Source of the DNA: Dictyophora rubrovolvata
Lineage: Eukaryota; Basidiomycota; Agaricomycetes; Phallales; Phallaceae
NCBI GenBank assembly: GCA_029959195.1
Contig: CP114123.1
Coordinates: forward strand, 186,001-250,000
DNA: 64,000 bases
Direction of reading: 5' to 3'
Of the stretch, positions 10,125 to 22,161 are shown in pieces (the first letter of the stretch is position 1; the number at the start of each line of letters is the position of its first letter). The notes below the pieces were generated by a model. That model did not search any database, was not told the DNA's origin, and saw only the letters and a list, made by a program, of their open reading frames with translations. The translations under genes were made by a program, and so were the position numbers.

Positions 10125-11537
10125 CTAGTAGCTTTCTCGAGTCTCGACGCAAACACTGATGGAAAGTGATCGCTGTCTTCCCGAAGCCAATGAAGCACGG
10201 GCTTGCAATGAATTACCAAATACTGGCTTGGAAGCAGTGGAACGGAGATTAAGGATCAAGCGACAGCACTGAAAGGTCATCAGAGGATTAATTCAGATAA
10301 AAGGGTAGTCAGATACGTACGCAGATAGCTGTAGTGGTGATCAACAGCCTACGCAAACAAACAGTCAAATTATAAGGCAAGAGAAAAATAGAAGGTACAT
10401 ACATAATGGATAAATCGCCCAAATACTGAGCTTTGAAGACGGAAATGGCGCATAACACTAAAATTACTGGAAAACCATTGTAATACCACAGCTGAAAGTG
10501 TATACTTTCACATACCGACAATAAGGAAGTAGGCCCAAAGTCCGTCTCTTACAAACACCATATACAGATGGGAGTTTTGTAGCCCTAACCCCCATGATCT
10601 ATATTGATCACGGATAACTTTGACAAGTAAGCATGTAAAAAGAATGCTTTGGTAGCTGAGCATGCCGATCCTAAGGGTAAGAGAACCTGAAGGTCAGCGG
10701 TTAAAACAGTGTGGCTATGATAAATACATACATACCATATGGTTGCTAATTTGTGAGGGTAATTTACTGAGACACAATTCTCCCCAAAAATAATATTCAG
10801 TTGTGGTATCGGATCTAGGGCAGTTTTATAAAGTGGCAAGAAAATGACACCAAGTGAAAAAATGGCTGTTTCCCAGCCAATAAAAAGAACGACTAATAGA
10901 ATGAGGATGTGTTTGTTTTTGCCGTAGAATGCGTAAACTAGGAAGATATCATTATTTTGTTTCGCAGAAATATTATAGAAGTTGTGAAGTTACCTCTAAA
11001 AGCCAAAAAAACATCCGCCGCGGCCCCCACAAATATACCTCCTAAAGCTACAACCCATTTGGCCACCGAGCAAATTGGATCTGATAAAAACTTGGATGAA
11101 ATCGTTTCGTATCTGGAATCAAATTTAATATCTCAAGAATCAAAATTTATGTCGATTATTCTTACAGGTAAATCGAAATGGATAGATAGCGGACGATCAG
11201 AAAAACACCTTTGATGAGTGACCACTCGGAACTATTGAGGGGGTATGTATACAATGAGGACTTGAAGAGGACTTGAATTTGACTCACCTCCAAATGTATG
11301 TGAACTAGGTAAGGTGAACATCTTAACGCCCACTCTATTCTAGAAAAAGCAGCAATACTGACCTCCTCGTCTAATGTTAACAAGGTATCGTATATTTGCA
11401 CAGTAAAGGTGGCAACTTCAATTATGAAGAAGAAAAAATGAAGTGAGCAACTCGTATTGGAAAAACAACGACTAACCATAGAGAGATAGAGCGATATATT
11501 GTTCAGATACAACCTTGGTTAGTGCCTGTTCCGCCAT
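10125..11537 (-). CDS. DUF6533 seven-helix membrane protein, copy A (302 aa)
   Basis: Ten exons join into one open frame of 909 nt: 11477-11537, 11363-11415, 11288-11304, 11166-11231, 10994-11112, 10736-10937, 10516-10670, 10403-10466, 10321-10348 and 10125-10268. The protein begins MAEQALTKVVSEQY. It has the DUF6533 core: YDTLLTLDEE, then FTYIWSSEWS, then IKGVFLIVRYL. Further blocks are SVAKWVVALGGIFVGAAADV, VYAFYGKNK, FIGWETAIFSLGVIFLPLY, IGMLSYQSILF, VRDGLWAYFLIV and CCRLILNLRS. About seven hydrophobic helices are visible, a serpentine topology likely in the plasma or an internal membrane; DUF6533 proteins have no established function. Exon 3 is only 17 nt and exon 9 only 28 nt. The stop is at 10125-10127. 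No damage is seen. Copy D has the same exon sizes, which strongly supports the model. Confidence 0.85.
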
Positions 11538-14015
11538 CAGATCTTTGTCCAGTATCGAAAATGAAAGAAAGTGGTATTATGGTGTTCAGGCTAACTCCGT
11601 CGGTGATGTGACTGGAGAAACGTAATTCTGAATGCCTGCCTTTCCTTCTATTTTATGAAATTCACGAAATACCATTGAGAGTCCTTCACTCAAGTGAATC
11701 GAGGTGCGGTCGGTCAAACCATCCTGATGAATCCCGATCACGATGATGGTGTCCGTGTGTCTCTAGTTGCTACCCGATCACTACGGGTGCTGCACGCACT
11801 ACTGCGGAGGTATTGAGTTGACATTGAATTAGATTCATGTGCAGCTGCGCAGAAATTTTGAACATCACCTGCAAGCCAACAGTTGAGTCCCGGTGCAGCC
11901 TTTATATTCTGTGTGATGATGTTCCGTTTTGTTTTTTAAGACCGGCCCCAAAGATACCATTCAGGCTTATTGTAGTGTGGCCGGCGCCGGGGTCAAAGCT
12001 CTGCTGCCAACAATATTAGAATTGGGGTATACGGAATATATACCATTTGACCGTCATGAACTTCCAAGTGGGGTGTGAGGTGTGGGACGAAGTGTTAATG
12101 CATGGTCTAGATGATGCGAGATTGATCAGCATGTCCCCAATTGACTCATATGCGTCCGGAACGAGCCTGAGGCAGTCAGGCAATGTCAACTAAAGCTTCC
12201 GATGACAGCTAAGCATTGTACTTAAACATCAAACGAGATGGATGCGGATGTTTCACTGAGTGTCCACGGTTCCGGCTCAACATTGGCTGGCGTTGACGTA
12301 CCGTCTCGTTCCTTTCGATATCTTGAGGCGACGGCCATTCGCATAACGTAGTCCTGCTATTTATGATGAGAAATGGAGAGGAAATACTTTGAGTTGAGAT
12401 TTGTGATTGAGGCAGAGATTTGAGACGATGCAGTTTACGGCTTTGCAACCGTTGGGTTGGTGTTCTACCATTGACGATGATCACTATATCGTTTCTACTG
12501 AATACATTTTTATGAATTCAAGTAAACGGCACGTACTAGGGAAGAACTTAGGTACGCGCTAGTAGTATACGTGATTGAGCATGCGTAGGGAACATCACAT
12601 AATTGGAACTGTCAATGTCCTTGCTTGTTTGTCACAGGCATCGCATTCCCAAATTGTCTTTCAGATCACCCCTCTTTGAAGCTTTGTCCCCGTTGTGTAA
12701 CATGGCGTACGGTTGAACGTTCCGAACAACGAAAACATTTTCGAGGTAGCTGTTTGTCGTTTAGGCATTAGCGCTCGGAAATAGCCGCAGTGCATTACAT
12801 GAAGTCCTCGCCTCTCACGACGTGCGCAAATTTCTCGGCTCCGAGTCCTTCAACACGATAAAGAAAATTGTTGTGGGTGCTGCCGCTGCAGATCGTGCTC
12901 TATTTTGCTAATGTAAATGGGGCGTGTCTCTGAGATGAGCAGCCAGTACGTCGACGGTCGTGCGGCGTGACATTGTGATCGCAATGACTAGTGAAAGAGC
13001 GGAGCCAGCGCAATGGGAAAGTAGAGATATGAATGGTATATTTTTAGGTATTGCTAGGCACAGGAGAAGAGCAAAATGGAGAGAAAATTTTCTGAGATGA
13101 TGGATTGCGGAAGGCGTATCATGTGCCGCCTCACTGGCGCTCCCTTATTTGCCACGCTGACGATTTCTCCTCTTAGCGAGTTTCTCGACACTAAGCTGAG
13201 GCTGTCCGCTCCTGGTTATCAGGAATACATTACTTGTTCTTACTGGTTCACCATATCTTATGGATGTGGAATGGAAACGTTTCGTAAACTCCTGACTGAC
13301 TGACATTCCCTCATAAAAGGAAGAGGCGCCACGCACAGTTTTACTATGGACCACGTGGCGGATTCAAAAATCAAGCCTTTATGGAGAATTTGAACGCCAT
13401 CATGAGGGAACTCTATAACCCGCTCTACATGTGCTCAACCACCACAAGGTGGGCGGACATTCGTCATCGTATGCTTTGGGTGTGGTAAGTGTTCGATTAA
13501 TTGAGCTAGAGAACATCTGACGACATGGGACTTTCGTGCATATGTTTAATGCCCACACAGCAGTGAGAATGCGCATATCCGAGGAAACGTTGTTGCCTAG
13601 CCAAAAACATGTACAAACACGTTCGTTGATTCGCTTTTACAAGACTAGTTGAGGTCATGAAGTTTAGCTCTTACTAGTGCTACGGTTTACATTATAAGAT
13701 AAGAAAATAGTTAAGAGAATGTTACAGTCTCAATCGATTAACTTGTTGAAACATACGGGATGTAATGTATGATTAGGGGAATATACGTAATTTTAGGCAC
13801 AGACACGAGACACAGACATATAGACACAGACACTCATTGGGGTCCGCACATGATGGTGGAGGACAACTGCAGCCTACTAGAGTGTATTAATATGTAATAT
13901 CTAGGGTACATAATTTATAGTAGTCCGTTGGTAGTCCGACGTTACAAACTCCAACATAAATTATGTTGGGGTTTGTAGCATACAATTCAACATCGTTTTA
14001 CGAATGAAATATTTT
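11538..14015. other. Spacer in the DUF6533 array
   Basis: No gene is supported. Visible items are a short region of ACAGACAC-type simple repeats near 13797-13835 and a hairpin at 13943-13977 (listed separately). Small frames here have no family resemblance. Confidence 0.5.
13943..13977. repeat. 17-bp inverted repeat with one-base centre
   Basis: The arm at 13943-13959 (TACAAACTCCAACATAA) pairs with 13961-13977 in 16 of 17 positions; the odd pair would be G-U in RNA. It lies about 40 bp beyond the stop of DUF6533 copy B. Confidence 0.7.
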
Positions 14016-15456
14016 CTAAGTCAACGAGACATCCACGTATATCTGAATGTCAGACATTGGCTTATAAGCTACGGAGTGAAGATTAAGAATTAAACGACAG
14101 CTCTGCAGGATCGCTTTTATTCAGGTTTAACACAGCTCAGAATATTTATACACTTACACAGATACTTGTGACGACGGTAAATAATCTGATGCGATATAAA
14201 GTGAGCCATTTCATGAGGAGTTTGATAAACATACACCACGAATGAATAATCGCCCAAAACCTTCACTTTGAAAACAGAAACAACATTTAGCACTAAAGTT
14301 ACTGCCGATTGTACATGAGCATAAATATCATGCTTATAATGATTAGGAACTACATACCGACAATGAGAAAGTACGCCCAGAGGCCATCTCTCATAAGCAC
14401 TCTGTATAGCGGGGTCTGACAGTGCGATCTCAGAAACCATATACCGTGGTGGACAATACAGTGTTTGTAAAGCGCGTTCAGAATAAAGCACAGAAAGAGA
14501 ATACTCTGATAACAGAGCATGCCAATCCTGAGAGTAAAAGAAAGATTAACGATTGACCTCAGATGCGCATTACAGTGTACATGGGTAATACGCACTATAT
14601 GATCGCCGTTTTCCGGGAATAAACCACTGGAGTACATACTGGGCCCACAAAAAAATTGGGCGGAAGTACTGGATTAAGAACAGCTATATTGTGCGGCAGG
14701 AAGATAGCTGCCAGTGAAAAAACAGTTGCTTCCCAGCCAAAAAAGGCTATAATTAAAAAAACAAGTAGGCTTTTATTCTCTCCGCAGAATGCATAAACTG
14801 GGAAATAAATAAACACTTGACACAATTCAAAAGATAATTGGAAACACCTCGGTAGGCCAAAAACATGTCTGCCGCTGCCACCACAAAGACACATCCGATA
14901 CTTCCGTACCATTTAAATGCCGAGCAAGGGGAATTCGAGTGTAACATAGATGCGATCACTCCAAACCTAACGAAATCAATATCAGCTTCTTTGGTAAAGT
15001 TCATAAAGTCTTACAGGTAAATTGAAAGCGGAAAGTAGCGAACAACCAGAAAAATAACTTTGATAGGAGACCACTTGGAACTACCGGAATGAGGGGAAGA
15101 GATGGTAAGCCATTACACTATAAATATTCTGACGCATTCTGACACACCTCCAGATATATACTTTCTGAACAGGGGGGGAATAATTGAGTTGAGCCGTACC
15201 CAGCCACAACGAAAGCAAAAACACCAACTTCATCATCCAATGTTAGCAAGATATCATATAACATTACGGTCATGACAACGGCTTGGGTTACGAAACATCT
15301 AAATATGAGCTGAGTGACGCAGTGTTTAGGAGAAAACCAACCGTAGATTATTGTAGCGAGATAATCTCTTGGTGCGTTCTCGACCCAGACAGACGCTTCA
15401 GGTGCGGAAAACAACACCAAGTTTTCATTTCTCGCAACCGACCTTGTTAACAGCAT
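14016..15456 (-). pseudogene. DUF6533 copy B, probably a recent pseudogene
   Basis: Same gene plan as copies A and D. Exons 1-5 can be read as 15342-15456, 15229-15281, 15148-15164, 15015-15080 and 14848-14966, with exon sizes 53, 17, 66 and 119 nt exactly as in A and D; exon 6 starts at 14797. Recognisable blocks are YDILLTLDDE, KVYIWSSKWS, SAFKWYGSIGCVFVVAAADM, VYAFCGENK, FFGWEATVFSLAAIFLPH, IGMLCYQSILF and MRDGLWAYFLIV, ending SCRLILNLHS. At the exon 6/7 junction, where A and D splice to TGG, B would splice to TAG, a stop. The donor after exon 8 is also shifted by one base. The N-terminus is longer (38 codons against 20 and 26). The gene is likely newly dead; an alternative splice form that avoids both defects cannot be excluded. 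Confidence 0.7.
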
Positions 15457-16664
15457 GAGATATTTGTTGTATACCTGGGTGTCGTTTCAAAGAAGAGCAC
15501 TGGATGTGTTGTTGCAGCGACTGCAAAAAAGCTTTCCGCGCATTTATAGACAATCGGATGATGCAGGTCCTTGGCTTGGGTGACCACACGGTGCTGGCAG
15601 CTGAGATCGAGAAGCTACTGGGCTCGGACTGATACGCTGTGCATATTGTGTTATTGTCCTCGCCGCTTTCGACTCGATGGACTAATGCAAACTCTACTAG
15701 TCAAGTTGGACAAAAACGACAATGGTTCAGAAGTGGAATGCGATCATAAAGTGAATTCTGCCACCTTCCACTTCTTTCATTGCTTATACCTTTTGGCTAT
15801 CATTTGCTTTGTATTTATATGTCAGAATGTTCCGATATCAATTTAGGCTTCAACCTCACAAATGATGCGCACTGATAATGTGCCGTTGTCCGTGGGCGCC
15901 GACTTGGAAGTCTTCACGCTAGGGACCAAACAATAAAGTCATCTAGGACTCCAAAACCCACATATGAGATAAATGTTAAGACTTGGAAGGCTGGGTGCTG
16001 ATTTTAAGTAGCATGCTCCAAATCAGGCGTCGATGGTAAGGGTGTACGCGTGTGCGAACGGTTCAACGTTAAATTAAAAGTTTGTTCAGGCCCCGACACA
16101 TTGCGTCGGCTATTTTTTCCTTGCAGGTGCCGTTGCTCACACAGTAGCTTTGAGTTGCAATTGAGCCGATCGGGTTGGTATGGCTGGGTCGTGCATTAGT
16201 AAATTCCGGTGGCAATGTGTGTTTAGTAAGTCTTTTAATGGAGCAGATGCCAGAGCCCTATGTCCCGACGTGTCACCTCATAAAGTTGTTTATAGCTGTA
16301 GTATGAAGGAATTATCGCTGTGAAGTTACTTTTAATCATGAATGCCAATTTAATTACACTCACGTAATATATACGTAAGTACTTGGACCAATAATGCGTG
16401 TAGTGATGGACTTAGACTCAAATTTTTAATATGACCCTTGCTATACTGACAGCCTTTCACACACGTTACATTATATAGGACTAGTATGATTGCTTCTAAA
16501 GTTATCATATCGGTAATGTACCGAAAACGGTCAGGTAGGTGCATCTCCACGTGAATTGGTTCGTGATCTCAACATCGTTGATATCACAGCTTTTACCACC
16601 TGGTGAAAAGCCAGGTTATTTTGATGCCATTTATGATACATCCCCGGGCAGACCGAACACTTTT
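15457..16664. other. Spacer in the DUF6533 array
   Basis: No gene supported. Small frames at 15571-15846 (+) and 16350-16550 (-) show no family features. Confidence 0.5.
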
Positions 16665-17969
16665 TAAGGCAATAAAACATCCGACAGTTCTAGTTCCAGT
16701 TGTAATGAGGCATCGGAGACAGCCTGGTGAGCAGCGGAGCGCAGATTGAGAATGAAGCGACAGCGCTGTAAGTTTAAATTGTCAAAGGCATGGTTACGAC
16801 ACAAGGTTAAGCATTTGCGTACACATATGTTTGTGATAGTGACTAGCCACCTTACTCAGATAGTTGAATCCAAGCAAAGAATATAATGCGAATGGACGCA
16901 CATTATGAATGAATCACCGAAATTTTGCGCCTTGTAAACAAAAATCACACATAGCACCAAGCCCACTGGAAAATCGTAATCGTAACGCGAGCGTATACAC
17001 CACTCTTCGCCAATTTTTACGTACCCGCGATAAGCAAATAAGCCCAGACGCCATCCCTTATGAATACAGCATATAGAGGAGAGTTCTACAAGCCCAGCTT
17101 CCACGCTTTATTGCGTGTGGCCGATTTTCAGAAGTAAGCACGTGAACAGGACGCTTTGGAAGCTGAGCATGCTGATCCTGAAAGTCAAAAAAGATCAATA
17201 GTGGACATCCCAAATTCAACGATGATTGCGACGATTACTTACCATATAGCCGCTATCGCCCGAGGATAGACAATTGGGATACAACTGCCAATCAGAGAGA
17301 GGAGTTGAGGTACTGGATCTACAACATTTACGTAAAGCGGTAGGAAGATGGCACCGAGAGTAATAGTCGTTGCTTCCCAAGCAAAAATAAAGAATGATGA
17401 AGAAGATGCGCAGATATTTACCCCTTCCACAAAATGCGTAAACTGATATCCAATCACAGGGTCACTATGATAAAGATGATGTGACGAATGTGAATATACG
17501 AACCTCTATACCAGAAATATATCTGCCGTTGCCTCTACAACCAACCCTCCCAACCCTGAAAACCATGTCGACACCAGACAAATCAGAGCGGAGGAAGAGC
17601 CAGCTGCGACCGCTGAGAAGCTGTATGAATCCAGGAAAATCTGGGTCAGTCCGAGCCAAACTGAGATATGTGGGCCGATCCTAACATTTGAATTGAAAGG
17701 GATAGATAGCGGACTATCAGGAAAACGCATTTGATTGGGGACCACTTTGAACTATAAAGACGCGTATAATGAACAACCTTCATTGGGTTATAAGTATTTC
17801 TGACTTCCAGATGTATCCTATCTAGTCAAGAATGTAATGTCAAGTCGAGGTCCGCCCTGTCCTATAAAATGAAAGCGGCACCGACCTCTCTATTCTACGT
17901 TGTCTTGTAATGATATTCTTGACCCGGTATCGGTAAAAAAAGTTGAGTGGTTCGATATATATTTTTCAT
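16665..17969 (-). pseudogene. DUF6533 copy C, decayed
   Basis: Most exons of the DUF6533 plan are recognisable in order on the minus strand: a degraded exon 2 (about 17880-17935), the IGYIWK exon with SKWSPIKCVFLIVRYLSLSI (17690-17850), STWFSGLGG with ATADIFLV (17510-17690), AWEATTITLGAIFLPLYVNV (17230-17420), ISMLSFQSVLFTCLL (17030-17195), GLVLCVIFVYKAQ (16910-16980) and a terminal exon with RCRFILNLRSAAHQ ending in TAA at 16665-16667. Several small insertions or deletions break the frame, including two bases lost near the end of exon 5 and a shift within exon 6, and exon 7 has an in-frame stop. It is closer to copy D than to copy A (shared ITLGAIFLPLYVNV-type block). Confidence 0.75.
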
Positions 17970-19435
17970 CAAAGTAAAAACAAACCTAGACATACGGACG
18001 AAAAAAGAGGATGCCAAAGCCAACCCAACCAATTTGCTTTCATTTTCCAGAATATGTGATATCAGGGCCATTGCATGGACATGCTTTAGCCTTTAATTAA
18101 TCCCGACCTATTTGATACATTAATATGATTATATGAAGAATCGGAAAACCATATTGTAAAGATGTCTGTAAAACCCCCATATGCTTCTATTATCGTCTAT
18201 GATTTTGTTTCTATGTACACGCAAGGCCATCGGCCTTGTAAATAGTTCGGCTAGCAGTACTGGTTGAATTCCGCCAAACCTTCTAGCCTTAAGCTCCACC
18301 AAAAAAAAAAAAAAAAGATGTCGCGAACATTACAGCATCTAGGATTACATATGTGACTGTGCGTCGCGAGAATAGCCTGATCCAAACAATTTGAAAGTCG
18401 GGAGCCGGGGACACCATCGCTCATCACATCGACGACTGACATATACCGAGATTTTTCTATAGTTACACCAGAGCGTTCATGTCCAGACGACTATGAGGAA
18501 ATTTAAACACCGTTGAAGGAATCAAGGCTGGAAAGCGATCTTTCAATGTGAATTAAGATCAAGTTTTTTGAGCCACATGATAGTGGGGAAACAGATGTTT
18601 GGCGAACGCGAAAATGGTAGTCTAAAATCTTTCGGCAGCTGCCCTCCTGCTGGCGGGAAATCTCATACAGTTCTCAATTGGCAACATGGCACAGTTGATT
18701 CCATGTCCTTGAGAAAACGTAAAAAGATGTAAAATAATGGCGACTACAAGATAATAATTTGACATACGTGATCCGATCTGAGATCTGAACGCTGTGCGCT
18801 GAGCATCTATGGGTTTCCAACTGTCGGAACCAAATGCATCCACTTGAAACGAGCTTCGACATTCTCACACAGTGTCCGACTGAAATATTACTTTTCTCAT
18901 CGACAGGATCAGGTATGATATCAAGGAGAAAAGTCTTAAGCATAGGCGCCTCAAGGATAAAAAACACGTGACCGTTTCTCACTCCGATTGAGCTCAAGCG
19001 CTCAGCTCGTATCCATTTTGCAGAATGCAATTGCAATTACACATGAGAATTGGGCAGGAAACCAGAAGTTCTATACGCCCTTTAATTACCATGGTTTCAC
19101 CTGCATTTCGTTTGAGGGGCGACAATTTGGATGAAGCTCAGTGCAAGCTCTGCAAACACCGTGTTTGCAAATTGCAATTGCGGCTTAACCACAGTGCCAT
19201 AACAGTGGGTGTTTTAGTTGTGACTCATTTGTAACATTGATTGAAGTGGTTTGGGTGATAAGGCACGTGAAATGTTTTCAGTATCTAATTAAAGTTGATC
19301 GAAATACTAGCCTTTATCGTTTTTGGATAACGTTGTTTATTTTAAGACCAACATTCGTGAAAAATACATCAACTATCGTTGTCTAATTTCCTACGAATGT
19401 TTATATCTTGAACCACTCACAAATTACGCGGAAGT
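17970..19435. other. Spacer in the DUF6533 array
   Basis: No gene supported. A run of 17 A residues lies at about 18301-18317 on the plus strand. Confidence 0.5.
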
Positions 19436-20896
19436 TCAAGTAAGAGATGCGATTAAGGCCGACTCGTTCTGTTCAATCTGCCTCGAACACGATATGTGGA
19501 TATCGGAGATGGGCCGATGAGCAGTGGAACGCAGATTGAGAATGAAACGACAGCACTGCAATCGAACAAACAAACAATCAGGCGTCAATCATATGAGAGT
19601 AAACATATGCGTACGCAGATATTTGTAGTGGTAATAAACCACCTTATGCAAAATGAAGTAAGAAGCCTGAAAAGAAAGAATAATTAAACGTACATAATGA
19701 ATGAATTACTGAGAGATCGTGCTTTGAAAACGGACACGACACCAAGCCCTAAGCTCACTGGCAAGTTTTATTAGTATGAGAGAATCAGTACTGCTACTAG
19801 GTCTGACAGGGCTAATTACATACCAACAATAAGAAAGTATGCCCAGAGACCGTCTCTTATAAATACTACATAAAGAGGAGGGTTTGTTATTCCTAGTTTC
19901 CAGGCTTCATATTGGGTGAGGATAATTTTGAAGAGCAAGCAGGCGAAAAGGATGCTTTGATAACTGAGCATGCCAATCCTGAAAGTAAAAAGGGATCAGC
20001 AAGAGTCGATGGCTTATATTGGCAAATGCATTTAATGAGGGTGCTTTCGATACCCAGGTACATACCATATAACAGTTAATCTTTGACCAGCCAATGAGAT
20101 ACAGGCTAGACCAAAGAAGCTATGGAGCTGGGGTACTGGACTTGTGACATTTACATAAAGTGGCAAGAAGACGATACCGAGTGTAATAGTTGTTACTTCC
20201 CAGCCAATAGAGAGGAGGATCAAAAAAATAAGTAGACGCTTGTTTTTACCGCAGAATGCGTAGACTTGAAAATATATTCTAAGCACTTAGAAAACACAAT
20301 GCGAGAGATGATGAAAATTACCTCGAAAGATCAGGAAGAAATCTGCTGCAGCCACTATAAAAAGAGCTGTGATACCTATAAACCATTTATAAATCGAGCA
20401 AGCTGAATCCGAGGAAAATCTAGTTGCAATCTCGGAGAATCTGAGGGAGTTAGAGTTAGCCATCAATGATAATAATGTAATTATATGCCACTTCTGACAG
20501 ATAAATTGAGAGCGATAAGTAGCGAACTATCATAAAAACACCTGTGATAGGTGACCATGTAGAGCTAATGTCGATGCAAGTATATATTTAGAGGGTAATT
20601 CGAGGTTTGGGAGGGTTATAGCGTACTTCCAGATGTATATTATCTAGTAATGGTTAATATGTTGGGCCTTACCCGCTCATAGTACCTAAAGCTGTATACG
20701 TAACTGACCTCCTCTTCTAACGTTAGTAAAGCATCATATATCATTACAGTCACAGCGGCAACTGAGAGATCAAAACAGGAATATGAAGCGAATGGATTAT
20801 GACTTGCGAAAACTCACTATGGATAAGTATAGACACATATTGGCCCGATGCGATCAACTCCGAGTAGGACACGGAAGAAATCTCTGACTTTTCCAT
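19436..20896 (-). CDS. DUF6533 seven-helix membrane protein, copy D (299 aa)
   Basis: Ten exons join into exactly 900 nt with every junction in frame: 20818-20896, 20709-20761, 20627-20643, 20499-20564, 20322-20440, 20066-20264, 19824-19978, 19694-19757, 19615-19642 and 19436-19555. The protein starts MEKSEISSVSYSELIASGQY. Core blocks are YDALLTLEEE, IIYIWNSTWSPITGVFMIVR, SIYKWFIGITALFIVAAADF, VYAFCGKNKRLLIFLILLSI, GWEVTTITLGIVFLPLY, IGMLSYQSILFACLL, IRDGLWAYFLIV and CCRFILNLRSTAHR. Roughly seven membrane helices fall at residues 15-40, 48-67, 83-108, 113-140, 170-196, 215-240 and 243-265. Exon 3 (17 nt) and exon 9 (28 nt) are microexons. A TATAAAG about 105 bp upstream of the ATG may be the core promoter. 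The function of the family is unknown; the topology suggests a membrane receptor or sensor, which is inference only. Confidence 0.88.
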
Positions 20897-22161
20897 TTTG
20901 TGAGTGAAGAATAAGATACCTAAGACCAGCTTTGTTTGAGAAATAATGACAGTGCGTGGTTTCTGTAACGACCGGAAAACCTTGGACCTTGATCTTCACA
21001 CTTTATATTATATCGAACGAGGTCCTCAGTCAACCACACCTTAGATGACCAGACATACCGTATACACACAACTGATGACGTTTTTGAGAGTTCCTGATGA
21101 GATTATCATGATGGTGCCAGTACAGCCCAACTCATGTAAATTATGATGTGAAAACCATGAAGCTCAAGACAGATTGGACTTTATTAACCCAGTAATGAGT
21201 ATGGGCGTTACTAGCTAAAAACCTTACCATTTAATTAACATCAGTTTTTCGTGGTTCATGCGCGACCTTTCTCTGTTTCACTGATTGAGGTAATTTGGTC
21301 TCATAAATAGGACCAGATTTGGAAGCACTGTGCCTGTGAATCGGAATCAAAGGCAGCGGATGAAGTGAGATACTCTTTGGTAATGCACTCAAAGCCGCCA
21401 AGTTCCCGCCCCTCGCTATCAAATTGTTTCCAAATACTTGAACTACGAACAATTGAAAATTGTCAACATAAAACGAAACCGTCGATGCCCAACCCTTCAT
21501 TCGTTTAGGTTCCGCGACAAATGAGCCTTCGGCTCAAGTGAGAATCTCCCCCATAAACTTTGGGATCGTCGGGATCATTTTCAGCACCGACTTCCTTGAC
21601 GTGTGGCTGAAAATCAACATATTGATGACAGTTGCATGAAAGCCACCGCAGTAACAATGTGAGGAGATGAGATTTCTGTTGAATTTCGTTCATATGGAGT
21701 ATCGAGACATAGGTATTGTTATTGTTGGTGATGCAAATACCCCTTCATATATAACAACACGAGCACTGTAGTAATTAAATTCTTTTTTTTTTTCGAAGGT
21801 GCATGCACGTGTCGACACGATCAGGCCATTGCGTCGACGTCCACGGCCTTCTAATGATTTTGATCTATTAAATATGTTGATACGACATACGAAAAGAAAT
21901 CAAAAAAAGATATTATCAGACAAATATTAAGGAGAAGAGAGTGTGTTGTCATGCTGTATGATTAAAAAGAGACTTCACAAGAAAATATAAAGAAAGGAGA
22001 GCATTACAAGTCATACCGCGATTATTACAAGTGAGGTATATAGTTAAGCTGTGTTGTGGTATTTGAAGATGCACCGGAAAGAACAAAGTTTAATGGCACG
22101 AAAGCGTATTTCATCATTGGCAGAAATCGAAAAGAATATTATTAGGGAATATGTGCAGCGG
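20897..22161. other. Intergenic
   Basis: Between the DUF6533 array and PAC1. No gene supported; a poly-T run lies near 21783-21793. Confidence 0.5.

Noticed and set aside
18301-18317. Run of 17 A, possible retroposed poly-A tail
   Set aside because: No recognisable retroposed sequence or target duplication next to it.
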